DNA of 44,150 bases from Bacillota bacterium (GCA_023421115.1 JAEZUI010000097.1:1-44150), one strand, 5' to 3'; positions 26,011 through 34,046 are shown, counted from the stretch's first letter. Numbers and translations: made by a program. Notes: generated by a model from the sequence alone, not told the origin.

Positions 26011-27606
26011 TTAATAATCTGTCTTTTGCAATATGTCTACTGATTTGAAAACAACATTCTTCTGTTTTGATTCTACATTATAAGCTATAATTGCGAATTC
26101 ACCTGCGTTAATTGTATCCATTGAAGTTTCTGAGTCTAATGCTGGTTGCAATTCAATATATACTATTTCTGAGTTACTCATCCATGCTGGTTGTATATAA
26201 CTTAATTCTACCATTCCTTCGTCATCTTTTCCGAAGTGGAAGACATTAGTAGCTTCAGCAAATAATGCTCTTCCCCCATCAGGAGAAATTGTAAGAGAGC
26301 TGATATATCCATCTGACGGAAGCTTGGTTGGAGATAGGGAGCTAAGTATATCTTTTTTCAAATCATATATTCCAATGCCGTCAGTTACTCTAAATACCAC
26401 AAACCTGTTGTTTTTTACAAGCACATCATCCTTATTAAAATTTTTATCTTTATATTCGGACTCTTTTGCCTCAGTTTTGCCTTTTCCAAAGTTATGTTTT
26501 ACAATAGCACCATCTGTAAAAGTTATGGCTGTTTTATGTTTGCCATTTATAAATAAGGGATCAAAGCCTATAGCTACTTTCTTTTCTACATCATAGTCTT
26601 TTCCGTTTAAGAAATATATGTTTCCTTGAGAAGAAAAAGAAATAAACCCTTCATCTGTTACAAAAATTTTATCAATTGAAACACCAGGATTATCAATTGC
26701 ATATAGTTTTTTCTTTTCAGAATCAAAAAAACTTATATCTGAAAACTTATTTTTATCCGCAAACACATAATACCTGCCATTAAAAGACCAGTTATCACAA
26801 ATGTTTGCGTAATTTCCTTCTCCAAGAACAAAGTAACTACCAGTCTCTGTGTTCAACATATAAATATTGCTTTTATATTCTTCTCCAAAACCCTCTTCAG
26901 CAGAGAAATTTCCTATAGCCACATACGTTCCATCCGGATTGAACTTAAACTCGCTAATGACGGACCCTTGGACGTGATCGGCGTGTATCGCTTTTAAATC
27001 TGCTACCCTATATATATTCCCGTTTTTATAACCTACTAAAGAGGCATAGTTTCTGAAGAAAACTTTATTATCATCTGCATACGAAACTTCCCAAGGTGAG
27101 ACCCCCATTCCATCTTCGTTCAATTTTCTTACCAAGAGATTATCCGAAAGTCCCACAGTATTATTATCAATTTCTTCAATACTTATCTCTCTAGCGTATT
27201 GAGGTTTGACTCTTTCATGTTTATCTAGCAAACTTGCTGCTCCGTTCATTACAATCTCAGAAAGCTTAGGATTTGCTGCTATAATCATGATTATCAAGCT
27301 TAAAGCTAAAGCAGGAACTGCAACTTTTAGTGAAGGCCTGAATCTATTTATAAAGGAAAAAATTTTATATTTCTTTGAAGAAGCTTTATACTTATTTAAA
27401 TCGATTCGAGAAACAATACTAGATACAGGAACATCTTTTATAACATTATCCTCTTTTAAATATCTTAACAACGCTCTATCATTAGAAATAATTGTACTAC
27501 AGTTATCACAACTACCTAAATGTTTTTCAAATTCACTTTTTTCTTCGATGCTGATTTCTCCATCATTATATCTTTGAACAAAATATTCATCATATTTACA
27601 TTTCAT
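26011..27606 (-). CDS. Membrane anti-sigma factor with zinc-binding ZAS domain and extracellular beta-propeller-like domain
   Basis: The 531-aa product begins with a zinc anti-sigma domain (Cys3, His29, Cys33, Cys36 in HLGSCDNC), followed by a basic stretch and one membrane helix (~93-115, VAVPALALSLIIMIIAA). The ~400 residues outside the membrane contain repeated four-strand units (FNPDGTYVAIGNF, DNWSFNGRYYVFAD, ISPDGGRALFAEA) as in TolB/WD40-like propellers. It should hold the ECF sigma factor at the membrane and release it on an extracellular signal. A GTG 12 bases earlier is in frame, but ATG 27606 is better placed after GAGGGTGG. The start overlaps the sigma gene end by 11 bases, a typical coupled pair. 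Confidence 0.85.
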   Translation of the reverse strand: MKCKYDEYFVQRYNDGEISIEEKSEFEKHLGSCDNCSTIISNDRALLRYLKEDNVIKDVPVSSIVSRIDLNKYKASSKKYKIFSFINRFRPSLKVAVPALALSLIIMIIAANPKLSEIVMNGAASLLDKHERVKPQYAREISIEEIDNNTVGLSDNLLVRKLNEDGMGVSPWEVSYADDNKVFFRNYASLVGYKNGNIYRVADLKAIHADHVQGSVISEFKFNPDGTYVAIGNFSAEEGFGEEYKSNIYMLNTETGSYFVLGEGNYANICDNWSFNGRYYVFADKNKFSDISFFDSEKKKLYAIDNPGVSIDKIFVTDEGFISFSSQGNIYFLNGKDYDVEKKVAIGFDPLFINGKHKTAITFTDGAIVKHNFGKGKTEAKESEYKDKNFNKDDVLVKNNRFVVFRVTDGIGIYDLKKDILSSLSPTKLPSDGYISSLTISPDGGRALFAEATNVFHFGKDDEGMVELSYIQPAWMSNSEIVYIELQPALDSETSMDTINAGEFAIIAYNVESKQKNVVFKSVDILQKTDY

Positions 27607-28153
27607 AATATTCACCACCCTCTAAAATATTGCCGTATGTCTTACAAAGTTTTTTCCTAGCCCTTAAAACTTTCATTTTTATTGAGTCGGGAGATTTCCT
27701 AAATATTTCACCAATCTCTTTAAAAGAAAGTTCATTGTAGAATCTTAGGATAATCATTGCTTTAACATCCTCGTCTAAAGATTTTAACATTTTCCTTAGG
27801 AGTTCTTTCTGATACAGATTTTCAAGCTGTTCTTCCGGCAAAAAAGTCTTTGACTCTAAACTGTAATCATCTAATTCTTCAGATTTTATCTGTTTTCTTT
27901 TTTTTGAATCCCTTAAGGTGTTAATTGCAATTTTAAATATCCATGTAGAAAATTGCCACCGGTCATCATATTTATAAAGGTTGTTGTACACCTTGATAAA
28001 TACATCTTGAGCCAAATCTTTAGCATCTTCCCCGTTAACATTCATCTTCATTATGAAGGAAGTAATTTTGCTATAATACCTGTTAACCAGTTCAGTAAAT
28101 AATTCAGTTTTTCCATTTAGGATTTGTTTTACAAGTATTTTATCTGTATCCAT
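27596..28153 (-). CDS. ECF (sigma-70 family) RNA polymerase sigma factor
   Basis: This 185-aa protein has region 2 (LFTELVNRYYSKITSFIMK, then DAKDLAQDVFIKVYNNL and WQFSTWIFKIAINTLRD) and region 4 (LDEDVKAMIILRFYNELSFK followed by EIGEIFRKSPDSIKMKVLRA), and no region 1 or 3, which defines ECF sigma factors. GGAGG lies five bases before the ATG. It is co-encoded with its membrane anti-sigma factor, which overlaps its end. ECF genes often transcribe themselves, but I cannot assign a distinctive promoter in the 28154-28290 region. The regulon is unknown. Confidence 0.92.
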   Translation of the reverse strand: MDTDKILVKQILNGKTELFTELVNRYYSKITSFIMKMNVNGEDAKDLAQDVFIKVYNNLYKYDDRWQFSTWIFKIAINTLRDSKKRKQIKSEELDDYSLESKTFLPEEQLENLYQKELLRKMLKSLDEDVKAMIILRFYNELSFKEIGEIFRKSPDSIKMKVLRARKKLCKTYGNILEGGEYYEM

Positions 28154-28322
28154 ATTTCCTCCGTGTACTTGGCCATAGTACGAAATTTATTGTATCTATA
28201 ATCTTATACGACAAATCAATTAACATAGTAACGAGTTAGAACATTTTAACTTATACAATTATACAATATTTTATTTAGTATACGCTGATTATATTGCGGC
28301 GGAGTGGTTTGCAGATTTAATT
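28154..28322. other. Upstream region of the ECF sigma operon
   Basis: Very AT-rich with several TACAAT-like boxes on both strands. The minus-strand promoter of the sigma operon should be here, but no motif stands out. No gene is seen. Confidence 0.4.
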
Positions 28323-28440
28323 GGATCACTTATATGCCGATTTTCACTAGCTTCTTTGATACTTATATATTTCAATCTAAACACCTCTATAATCATTTTA
28401 TACCGATATTGGTATAATGTTATTCTGGGTTTAGTATTAG
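28323..28440 (-). pseudogene. Remnant of the start and control region of an HTH-Fic gene
   Basis: This is a near copy of the region around the start of the intact Fic gene (about 32205-32349). On the minus strand the TTG start at 28375 gives LKYISIKEASEN, the same as the Fic protein's first 12 residues, with the same GAGGTG ribosome binding site. Homology fades near the GATC at 28324 and the frame soon stops. The operator TATACC-N6-GGTATA is retained once (28399-28416), whereas the intact locus has two; the remnant looks like a deletion between the two operators. Confidence 0.85.
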
Positions 28441-28587
28441 ACCATTTAAAAATTTACGGAAAGGTACTTGAGGTTATTCCTAAAACACGTCAACTGGCAT
28501 ATAATTAAGTAGTAATTTGTCAAAAGAGGTTTTGAAGAATGATGTAAAAAGAAACATTAAAAGGGTATAAAGCAAAGGGGTGTTAAT
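28441..28587 (+). other. Upstream region of the hydrolase gene
   Basis: It contains an AT-rich stretch with a TATAAT at about 28502 that lacks a good -35, and the AAAGGGG ribosome binding site at 28574-28580. Nothing else is recognised. Confidence 0.35.
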
Positions 28588-29648
28588 GTGAAAAATAAGA
28601 AAAAAAGGGTCATTAAAATTATATGTATAGGTTTAATTGTGTTTTTAGTAATGTCACCATTGGTGCTTTCTTACATGGTCTATAAGATGAACTTCGGTAA
28701 CAGGTATGAAACTATATCTTGGATGGCACGTAGTCTTAATGAATTTGATGGATTAATTTCGGAAAGATATACCTTTGAATCAAATAAAGGACAACAATTG
28801 GTAGGTTATAAATATTTCAAGAAAATAAAAGTGTAAAAGGAATAATAGTTATCGCTCATGGACTTGGAGGGGGAGGCCATAACTCTTATATGGATGTTGC
28901 CAATTACTTCGCAACATACGGATATATTGTTTTTGCATATGATGCCACTGGTAATGATGAAAGTGAGGGTGACTCTGTAAAAGGTATTCCTCAAGGATTG
29001 ATTGACCTTGATTATGCTATTGACTTTATTAAAGGGAACGATGAGTTTGATAATTTGCCAATTATGTTGTTTGGGCATAGTTGGGGTGCATATTCTGTTG
29101 GTAGTGTTTTAAATATCCATCCTGATGTTAAAGCGGTTGTTATGGTTGCAGGGTTTAATAAGTCTCTTGATATAATGAAAGAAGAAGGTAAGCGGATAAT
29201 GGGAGAAAGTATTAGTGTTTTAATGCCTGGTTTCTTTTTACTTGAGAAAATTAAATTTGGTCATTATTCTTCATACAGCTGTATCGATGGTTTTGAAGCT
29301 TCAAATGCAGGCGTAATGGTTATACAAAGCGTAGATGATAAAATGGTATCATTTGGAAATAATTTCAATGTGTTTTTAGAAAAATATCAAGATAATACAC
29401 GTTTCAATTTTGTTCAGTTTGAAGACAGAGGACATGATTATGTTTATTACAATGATGCTTCTAGACAGTATAAAGATCAATTTGACGATCAATTTAGGGA
29501 TTATTTAAATACCTTGAATACAGAACTAACTGCGGAAATAAAGACGGCGTACATGAACAAGTACCTAAACAAAACTAAGTTATTTGAGTTTGATACAGAA
29601 TTGATGGGTAGGATAGTGTCATTCTATGATAGCTATGCAGAATACTAG
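28588..29648 (+). pseudogene. Membrane-anchored alpha/beta hydrolase gene broken by a -1 frameshift
   Basis: The first frame (GTG 28588, stop 28836) encodes an N-terminal membrane helix (IICIGLIVFLVMSPLVL) and the start of the hydrolase fold. The second frame continues with VKGIIVIAHGLGGGGHNSYM (the oxyanion loop), YGYIVFAYDATGNDES, the nucleophile elbow FGHSWGAYS, and RGHDYV with the likely catalytic histidine. Adding one A in the A-rich run near 28820-28828 gives ..KKNKSVKGIIV and a single ~354-aa protein. It resembles cell-surface lysophospholipase or peptidase-type hydrolases; the substrate is unknown. AAAGGGG precedes the GTG. The break may be genuine or a homopolymer sequencing error. 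Confidence 0.8.
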
Positions 29649-29715
29649 TAAGCTATAAAGTTTCTGAAATATTTTTCTTCACATTTATTTTATGCACCTA
29701 TCAACGAACATATGT

Positions 29716-29744
29716 TTGACCATAAGCGGTTTTTATGATATAAT
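29716..29744 (+). promoter_or_regulatory. Sigma-A-like promoter upstream of the Rpn-type gene
   Basis: TTGACC (29716-29721) and TATAAT (29739-29744) are 17 bases apart, about 150 bases upstream of the nuclease start. A second promoter lies nearer the gene. Confidence 0.55.
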
Positions 29745-29840
29745 ACTATTAGATTATGGAATTGCTAGTTAAGAAGTTTGATTGAAAGAATGGTTATAGG
29801 GATTAACAATCATATAATTTTAGTATTTTAGCTAAGCAAA

Positions 29841-29869
29841 TTGATTGCAATTTGACCATATGCTATAAT
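29841..29869 (+). promoter_or_regulatory. Proximal promoter of the Rpn-type gene; left copy of a 29-bp repeat
   Basis: TTGATT (29841-29846) and TATAAT (29864-29869) are 17 bases apart, 24 bases before the start codon. The whole element recurs just after the gene at 30994-31022 with 26 of 29 positions identical. Confidence 0.65.
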
Positions 29870-29893
29870 ATAGATGTAAGGGGCAAGACAAAC

Positions 29894-30982
29894 ATGGCAA
29901 GTAAAACAAGAGAAAAGATCAAGCTAGATCAGCTTTTGAAGGTTATGTTCAAACTTTCAAAAAAAGTTACTGTTAATTTATTAAATGGGCTTTTTGAAGA
30001 GGATTATAAACCTAAGGATGTGAAAATTCAGTATACAAATAATGAGTTCGTACTTGAAAGTCTCGAAAAGATTTATGGTGATATGTTCATTAAGGTACAA
30101 TCGCACAATAGAACTATTACTTATCATATAGAGTTTCAGACTCAAAATGATAAATCAATGGCGATAAGGATGTTCAGATATGGATTTGAAAATGCAGTTG
30201 AATCAGTAGATGATATAAGTAAAGAAAATATCAGGCTGGATTTTCCAAAGCAATTGGTTATATTTCTTGAAGAAAACAATAATATTAAAGATGAAATATC
30301 TTTTATATTGACGATGCCTGGTGGGAAAGAATTAACTTATAAAGTACCCACTATGAAGTACTGGAAATACACTGAACAAGATTTAGTGGATAAGAAAATG
30401 TATGCACTATTGCCTTTTCAGGTTTTTAAACTGAGAAAGGCAGTTGAGAGGATATATTGTAGTAACAAACCTCATAAACAAAAGGCACAGCTGATACGAC
30501 TTGAGTTTGAGGAACTTATAGAAGTAGTTGAAAGGATTGCGAAGCTTTCAACTAAGTTGTATCACAGCAAGGAAATAATGGGTACTGACCTTGATAAGAT
30601 ATTATCGGTTTTAAATAATATTTCTGATTATCTTTACAACAAATATGGCGAGTATAAAGTTTTTTTTGAGAAGGAGGTAAAAACTATGATTACATCATTA
30701 TATAATCCGGCACTTATAAAGAAGAAAGTTGCAGAAGAGGTTAAAGAAGTTGAAAAGAGACTCAAATTAGAAGCCGAACAAAAAGCTGAACAAATGGCAG
30801 AACAAATGGCTGAACAAATGGCTGAACAAATGGCTGAACAAATGGCAGAACAAAAAGCTGAACAAATAGCTAGAACAGCCCTTGAAAAAGGAGCAGACGT
30901 GGGATTTGTCGCAGAGATAACAAAACTGCATATCAAAACTGTGAAAAGAATACTGTCGGAGCTTCATGAAAAAGCTCATTAA
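29894..30982 (+). CDS. Rpn/PD-(D/E)XK-family nuclease (recombination-promoting nuclease type)
   Basis: The 362-aa protein belongs to the Rpn-like family often labelled putative transposase. The nuclease core is ESLEKIYGDMFIKVQSH followed by ITYHIEFQTQND, giving the D..ExQ metal site, with IRMFRYGFENA after it. Rpn proteins cleave DNA and promote RecA-independent recombination. The C-terminal ~80 residues form a coiled coil built on eight AEQM/AEQK tetrapeptides, then a basic helical end with an HTH-like IKTVKRILSEL. A longer frame starts at TTG 29852, but ATG 29894 follows AAGGGG (29878-29883) and fits the promoter. There are no terminal inverted repeats or target duplications. It lies among rearranged fragments. 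Confidence 0.8.
   Translation: MASKTREKIKLDQLLKVMFKLSKKVTVNLLNGLFEEDYKPKDVKIQYTNNEFVLESLEKIYGDMFIKVQSHNRTITYHIEFQTQNDKSMAIRMFRYGFENAVESVDDISKENIRLDFPKQLVIFLEENNNIKDEISFILTMPGGKELTYKVPTMKYWKYTEQDLVDKKMYALLPFQVFKLRKAVERIYCSNKPHKQKAQLIRLEFEELIEVVERIAKLSTKLYHSKEIMGTDLDKILSVLNNISDYLYNKYGEYKVFFEKEVKTMITSLYNPALIKKKVAEEVKEVEKRLKLEAEQKAEQMAEQMAEQMAEQMAEQMAEQKAEQIARTALEKGADVGFVAEITKLHIKTVKRILSELHEKAH
30773..30868 (+). repeat. 12-bp tandem repeat encoding AEQ(M/K/I) x 8
   Basis: Eight in-frame copies of GCTGAACAAATG and close variants. Because the unit is a multiple of three, copy-number changes would lengthen or shorten the coiled coil without breaking the gene. Confidence 0.9.
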
Positions 30983-30993
30983 AAGTTTAAAGT

Positions 30994-31022
30994 TTGATTG
31001 CAATTTGGCCATATGCTACTAT
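30994..31022 (+). repeat. Right copy of the Rpn promoter repeat
   Basis: It matches 29841-29869 at 26 of 29 bases. The -35 TTGATT is kept, while the -10 is changed to TACTAT. It leads directly into the SDR fragment. Confidence 0.85.
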
Positions 31023-31221
31023 TCAGATCTCATGCCTTGAACCAGGTTTGGTACAAACTAATCTTCATAAAGACTGGCCTGTTCATCCAAAGGAGTTATT
31101 AAATATAACAAACACATTAGTTCCAGAAGATATTGCGGAGGTAGTGATGGAAATTATCAGTAAACCTTCACACATAAGAATTCCTAAATATATGATTTTA
31201 CCAAAAGGTCATAAAATCTAG
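31021..31221 (+). pseudogene. C-terminal fragment of a short-chain dehydrogenase (SDR)
   Basis: The frame IQISCLEPGLVQTNL, then LVPEDIAEVVMEIISKPSHI and a RIPKYMILP-type end, is the C-terminal third of classical SDR oxidoreductases (the sc..PG.v.T motif and the DIA..v..i..P motif). The Rossmann dinucleotide-binding half and the YxxxK active site are missing. The upstream sequence is the 29-bp Rpn promoter copy, and no ribosome binding site is present. The frame reaches back to a TTG in that repeat, but I regard it as a fragment. Confidence 0.8.
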
Positions 31222-31259
31222 ACAGCATAAAGATCAATTTGACAGTATACTATTGACGG
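31217..31259 (+). repeat. Join of two short copies from neighbouring genes
   Basis: 31217-31243 matches 29460-29486 inside the hydrolase gene at 26 of 27 bases. The following 31244-31259 is identical over 16 bases to 33474-33489 near the end of the nuclease-toxin gene. The two pieces directly abut, and the first begins at the SDR fragment's stop codon. Confidence 0.75.
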
Positions 31260-31305
31260 GAATTAAATTCTATTCTTTGAGGTCACAAACAATAGAATTT
31301 AATTC
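31260..31305. repeat. 15-bp perfect inverted repeat
   Basis: GAATTAAATTCTATT (31260-31274) and AATAGAATTTAATTC (31291-31305) are perfectly complementary around a 16-nt loop, between the SDR fragment and the end of the Fic gene. No clear T-tract follows on either side. It may be a weak bidirectional terminator or a recombination structure. Confidence 0.6.
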
Positions 31306-31339
31306 TTTAAGCTATGAAAATAGCTGTCTTTACTATGTT

Positions 31340-32260
31340 TCAAGCTAATACCGACAGCCAAAGGTTTTCGGATTCTATGACCAGTTCTGAAACTAGTTTG
31401 ATAAAGGGTCCGTAATTCATTGTGGTATGAGCTAGGTCAATAACATCATAATATTTTGCACGATTCTCGTTCTTAATTATAATAGGTGTGTACCCGTTTT
31501 TCATGAGTTCAAAGTTCAGCAATAGTCTTGATGTCCTTCCGTTACCATCGATAAAGGGGTGAATTTTGACAAATTCTCCATGCAATAGCGTTGCACGCAC
31601 AACAGGGTGATAGTTAGTCCATTCGTGATGGTATTCATGAATTAGCTTTTGCATCAAATTAGTTACTTCATAATACTTAGGGGGTATATGTTTTGCACCG
31701 CTAATTACTACATTTTCCATTCTGTATTTTCCTGAATTTTGATTGTCTATTCCTTTGAGAATCAAAGCGTGAATATTTTTGATATTCCACTCAGTTAGGT
31801 TTTCTTTGTTTGAAATCAAATCTTCTAAAAAAAGGATTGCTTCACGGTGATTAATCGTTTCAAGATGTTCTTTTATACTTTTGCCACCTATGGTAATTCC
31901 CTCAAGAACAACTTTTGTCTCTGACATAGTCAAAGTATTTCCTTCAATTGCATTGCTGTTGTAAGTCCATTCAACGATCAATTTTTCGTGTAAAGAATCT
32001 GACAGCTTTTTTGAAAATGGTCTGTGACTATCGATGGCTATCTTTAGTGTGTCTATATAATTATAATCGCTTTGTAAACCTAAGTATTTCTTTTTCGAAG
32101 TTTCCCTTGCATCGACAGGTTTATCTGCATCACAAGGGATAGACCAGTTTTTGCCAATCTTAACTGCGCCATCTATTCTACCTTCCATGCACAATGACCT
32201 GATTCTTCGATCGCTAATATTCCAATTCTCACTAGCTTCTTTGATACTAATATATTTCAA
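31340..32260 (-). CDS. Fic-family protein with N-terminal HTH (likely AMPylase, autoregulated)
   Basis: A 306-aa protein. Residues 1-~50 are an excisionase/MerR-like helix-turn-helix (KYISIKEASENWNISDRRIR). The Fic core has the catalytic HPFIDGNGR (His234) and, upstream, SNAIEGN, the class II inhibitory motif whose Glu blocks ATP. Fic enzymes transfer AMP or another nucleotide to target proteins, so activity should be self-restrained. A longer frame begins at TTG 32308 but would overlap the operator; TTG 32260 has GAGGTG (32272-32267) upstream and is preferred. Two palindromic operators sit at the promoter, so the HTH probably represses its own gene. It could be a stand-alone toxin or a regulator; no separate antitoxin gene is next to it. 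Confidence 0.88.
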   Translation of the reverse strand: MKYISIKEASENWNISDRRIRSLCMEGRIDGAVKIGKNWSIPCDADKPVDARETSKKKYLGLQSDYNYIDTLKIAIDSHRPFSKKLSDSLHEKLIVEWTYNSNAIEGNTLTMSETKVVLEGITIGGKSIKEHLETINHREAILFLEDLISNKENLTEWNIKNIHALILKGIDNQNSGKYRMENVVISGAKHIPPKYYEVTNLMQKLIHEYHHEWTNYHPVVRATLLHGEFVKIHPFIDGNGRTSRLLLNFELMKNGYTPIIIKNENRAKYYDVIDLAHTTMNYGPFIKLVSELVIESENLWLSVLA

Positions 32261-32283
32261 TCTAAACACCTCTATAATTATTT

Positions 32284-32329
32284 TATACCGATATAGGTAT
32301 AACGTCAATATTATTCCAGTATCGGTATA
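32284..32329 (-). promoter_or_regulatory. Paired palindromic operators and promoter of the Fic gene
   Basis: TATACC-N6-GGTATA (32284-32301) and the imperfect TATTCC-N6-GGTATA (32312-32329) are spaced 28 bp apart. On the minus strand a TTGACG (32308-32303) lies between them and TATAAA overlaps the first palindrome, so a bound repressor would cover the promoter. The same palindrome is present in the remnant at 28399-28416. Confidence 0.7.
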
Positions 32330-32485
32330 ATGTTATGCTGGATTTAATATGGAAATTTTATGGGATGATTAAGCAACATTAAAAAATACTAATAAGCTAT
32401 GAAGCTTATCAAAATATATTTATGCCACCTCAGGCTTAATATGGTAAAATATACAATATAGTATGCTGTTGGAAGAGGGGGTAAT

Positions 32486-33520
32486 ATGTCATATAAGGTT
32501 TTTATTTCAGATGGCACTTTATTAAAAGAATGTATAAAAGATGTAGCCTTTAATATTGATCCAATTAATTTCCTTGATATGCGAACCGGCACTGCGAATT
32601 CAATGATAATAAAAGGGAAAATCGACACTTCTGAAGGAACGGCAAAACTTTATAAATGGGCAATGCTTGCTGGAAATGACTCTAATTGTTATAAGGAAGT
32701 TACAGTAGAGCTTATAAAAGATAGTCAGCTAATGCGAAAAGTCAGCTTTTCGAAAGCCTTTGTAGTTGACTACTCAGAGGAGTATTCAAATCATGTGGGT
32801 GTTGGTACATTTACACTCTACATAAAGCAATTTTTGGGAGAAGACATTGAATGTATCGGTCCAACTGATAAACCAAGTGAAGTAGATATGAGTGCTGTAG
32901 AAAAGGTTGAGGAAGTAGTTGAAGAGGCAAGAAAGCTGAGTCCTATAGTTGAAAAAGTGACAAAGGAAAAGTCTGTTATGAGAATCACAGATAGGCTTGC
33001 AAAGCAGAAGAAAATAGGGGATAATATTGCTGCTGGAGAAAATGTCAAAACACTAGTGATTGAAGGACAACAGTTCACAAATGGAAGAAAAAATAAATTA
33101 AAGCCTAATATCAAGTATAAAACTGGAGAGTATGATTATTTCTATGAGACAGATGATGCAGGCAGGATAACAAAGTTTGAAACAGATAAATTACAATTAA
33201 CAAAGAGAAAAGATAGATTACCGCATAGCAAAAATACACCAGGCAAAATAAAAGGTAAAGATGATGCAGGACATTTGGCAGGGGATAGGTTTGGTGGTTC
33301 TCCTAAGATTGATAATTTAGTTTCGCAATTATCGGATGTTAACAAGAAGCAATATAAGAAAATTGAAAATAAGTGGGCTAAAGCTCTAAATGGAAAACCT
33401 CCTAAAGAAGTAAAAGCTACTGTTGAGGTGATATACTCCGGTAAGGATATGCGTCCGGATAAGTTTTTAGTCAAGTATACTATTGACGGTAAACCAGGTT
33501 CTGCAGTGTTTAAAAATTAA
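32486..33520 (+). CDS. Polymorphic toxin: tail-tube/Hcp-like N-terminus fused to DNA/RNA non-specific nuclease
   Basis: The 344-aa protein has two parts. Residues 1-~120 carry VSFSKAFVVDYSEEY and GVGTFTLYIKQF after an IKGKIDTSEG turn, which resembles the tube-protein fold (Hcp/TssD-like domains) found at the front of some Gram-positive polymorphic toxins. A Glu/Val-rich linker spans ~125-155. Residues ~185-344 form an Endonuclea_NS_2-type nuclease: YFYETDDAGRI, then PGKIKGKDDAGHLAGDRFGG with catalytic His263, NLVSQLSDVN, KIENKWAKAL and a VKYTIDGKP end. It would degrade DNA or RNA after delivery. GAGGGGG precedes the ATG. The next gene, 19 bases later, encodes a YezG-type immunity protein. The N-terminal call is by pattern and less certain. 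Confidence 0.8.
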   Translation: MSYKVFISDGTLLKECIKDVAFNIDPINFLDMRTGTANSMIIKGKIDTSEGTAKLYKWAMLAGNDSNCYKEVTVELIKDSQLMRKVSFSKAFVVDYSEEYSNHVGVGTFTLYIKQFLGEDIECIGPTDKPSEVDMSAVEKVEEVVEEARKLSPIVEKVTKEKSVMRITDRLAKQKKIGDNIAAGENVKTLVIEGQQFTNGRKNKLKPNIKYKTGEYDYFYETDDAGRITKFETDKLQLTKRKDRLPHSKNTPGKIKGKDDAGHLAGDRFGGSPKIDNLVSQLSDVNKKQYKKIENKWAKALNGKPPKEVKATVEVIYSGKDMRPDKFLVKYTIDGKPGSAVFKN

Positions 33521-33539
33521 TTATGGGAGTGGAAAGACT

Positions 33540-33995
33540 ATGACACAATTTGAAGATCAGTTTAGTGAATTGCAAGCGGATATGATATCTATATGTATGG
33601 AATATGTTGAAGATAGAGCCGAAAAAGTATATGTTTATGCTTCTTGTGAAGAAGGTGTTGTTTCGAGTAGTTTCTTTTATTTGATAAACAATACATACGT
33701 AGAATGTCATAAAGTTAATGATGCCTTAAATAATGGTGAAGAAGAATATGATGTGTCGCAAGACCGACAGTTTGCGGTTTTGGATATCATTAATGAGGAT
33801 GTTGAAAAAATAAAAGAATTGTGCAAAGAACACGAAAAAGACATGCCAACTGAGTTGAAGTTAATATATGATGTTAAAAGTGGTAAACTTCAAGCTGAGT
33901 ACAAATATGATTTAGTATATTCTGATGACGAGGTCAAAACGGCTGATGATATTGCAGAAGAATGGTTTGACGAGGTAAAGGCTAAAAAACTGTGA
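33540..33995 (+). CDS. YezG-family (DUF600) immunity protein
   Basis: A 151-aa acidic protein. The C-terminal ELKLIYDVKSGKLQAEYKYD with a following LVYSDDEVKTADDIAEEWF is the signature of the YezG/DUF600 immunity family, known to neutralise nuclease toxins such as the LXG toxin YeeF of Bacillus. It directly follows the nuclease toxin gene, so it most likely binds and blocks that nuclease in the producing cell. The frame extends back to 33483, but ATG 33540 follows GGGAGTGG and fits the family start. A terminator follows at 34047. Confidence 0.88.
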   Translation: MTQFEDQFSELQADMISICMEYVEDRAEKVYVYASCEEGVVSSSFFYLINNTYVECHKVNDALNNGEEEYDVSQDRQFAVLDIINEDVEKIKELCKEHEKDMPTELKLIYDVKSGKLQAEYKYDLVYSDDEVKTADDIAEEWFDEVKAKKL

Positions 33996-34046
33996 TTCTA
34001 GCATACTGATTAAGCATAATTTGAAGTAAATATAAACTTAAAAATC

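Noticed and set aside
30634..31012. Long minus-strand frames opposite the AEQM repeat
   Set aside because: They are mirror frames created by the 12-bp repeat, with no ribosome binding site or family signature.
29841..31022. Insertion sequence or composite element bounded by the 29-bp direct repeats
   Set aside because: The repeats are copies of a promoter, there are no terminal inverted repeats or target duplications, and the enclosed protein is an Rpn-type nuclease and not a DDE or HUH transposase.
30994..31221. A functional short gene
   Set aside because: It contains only the last third of an SDR protein, has no ribosome binding site, and its first codons come from the copied promoter.
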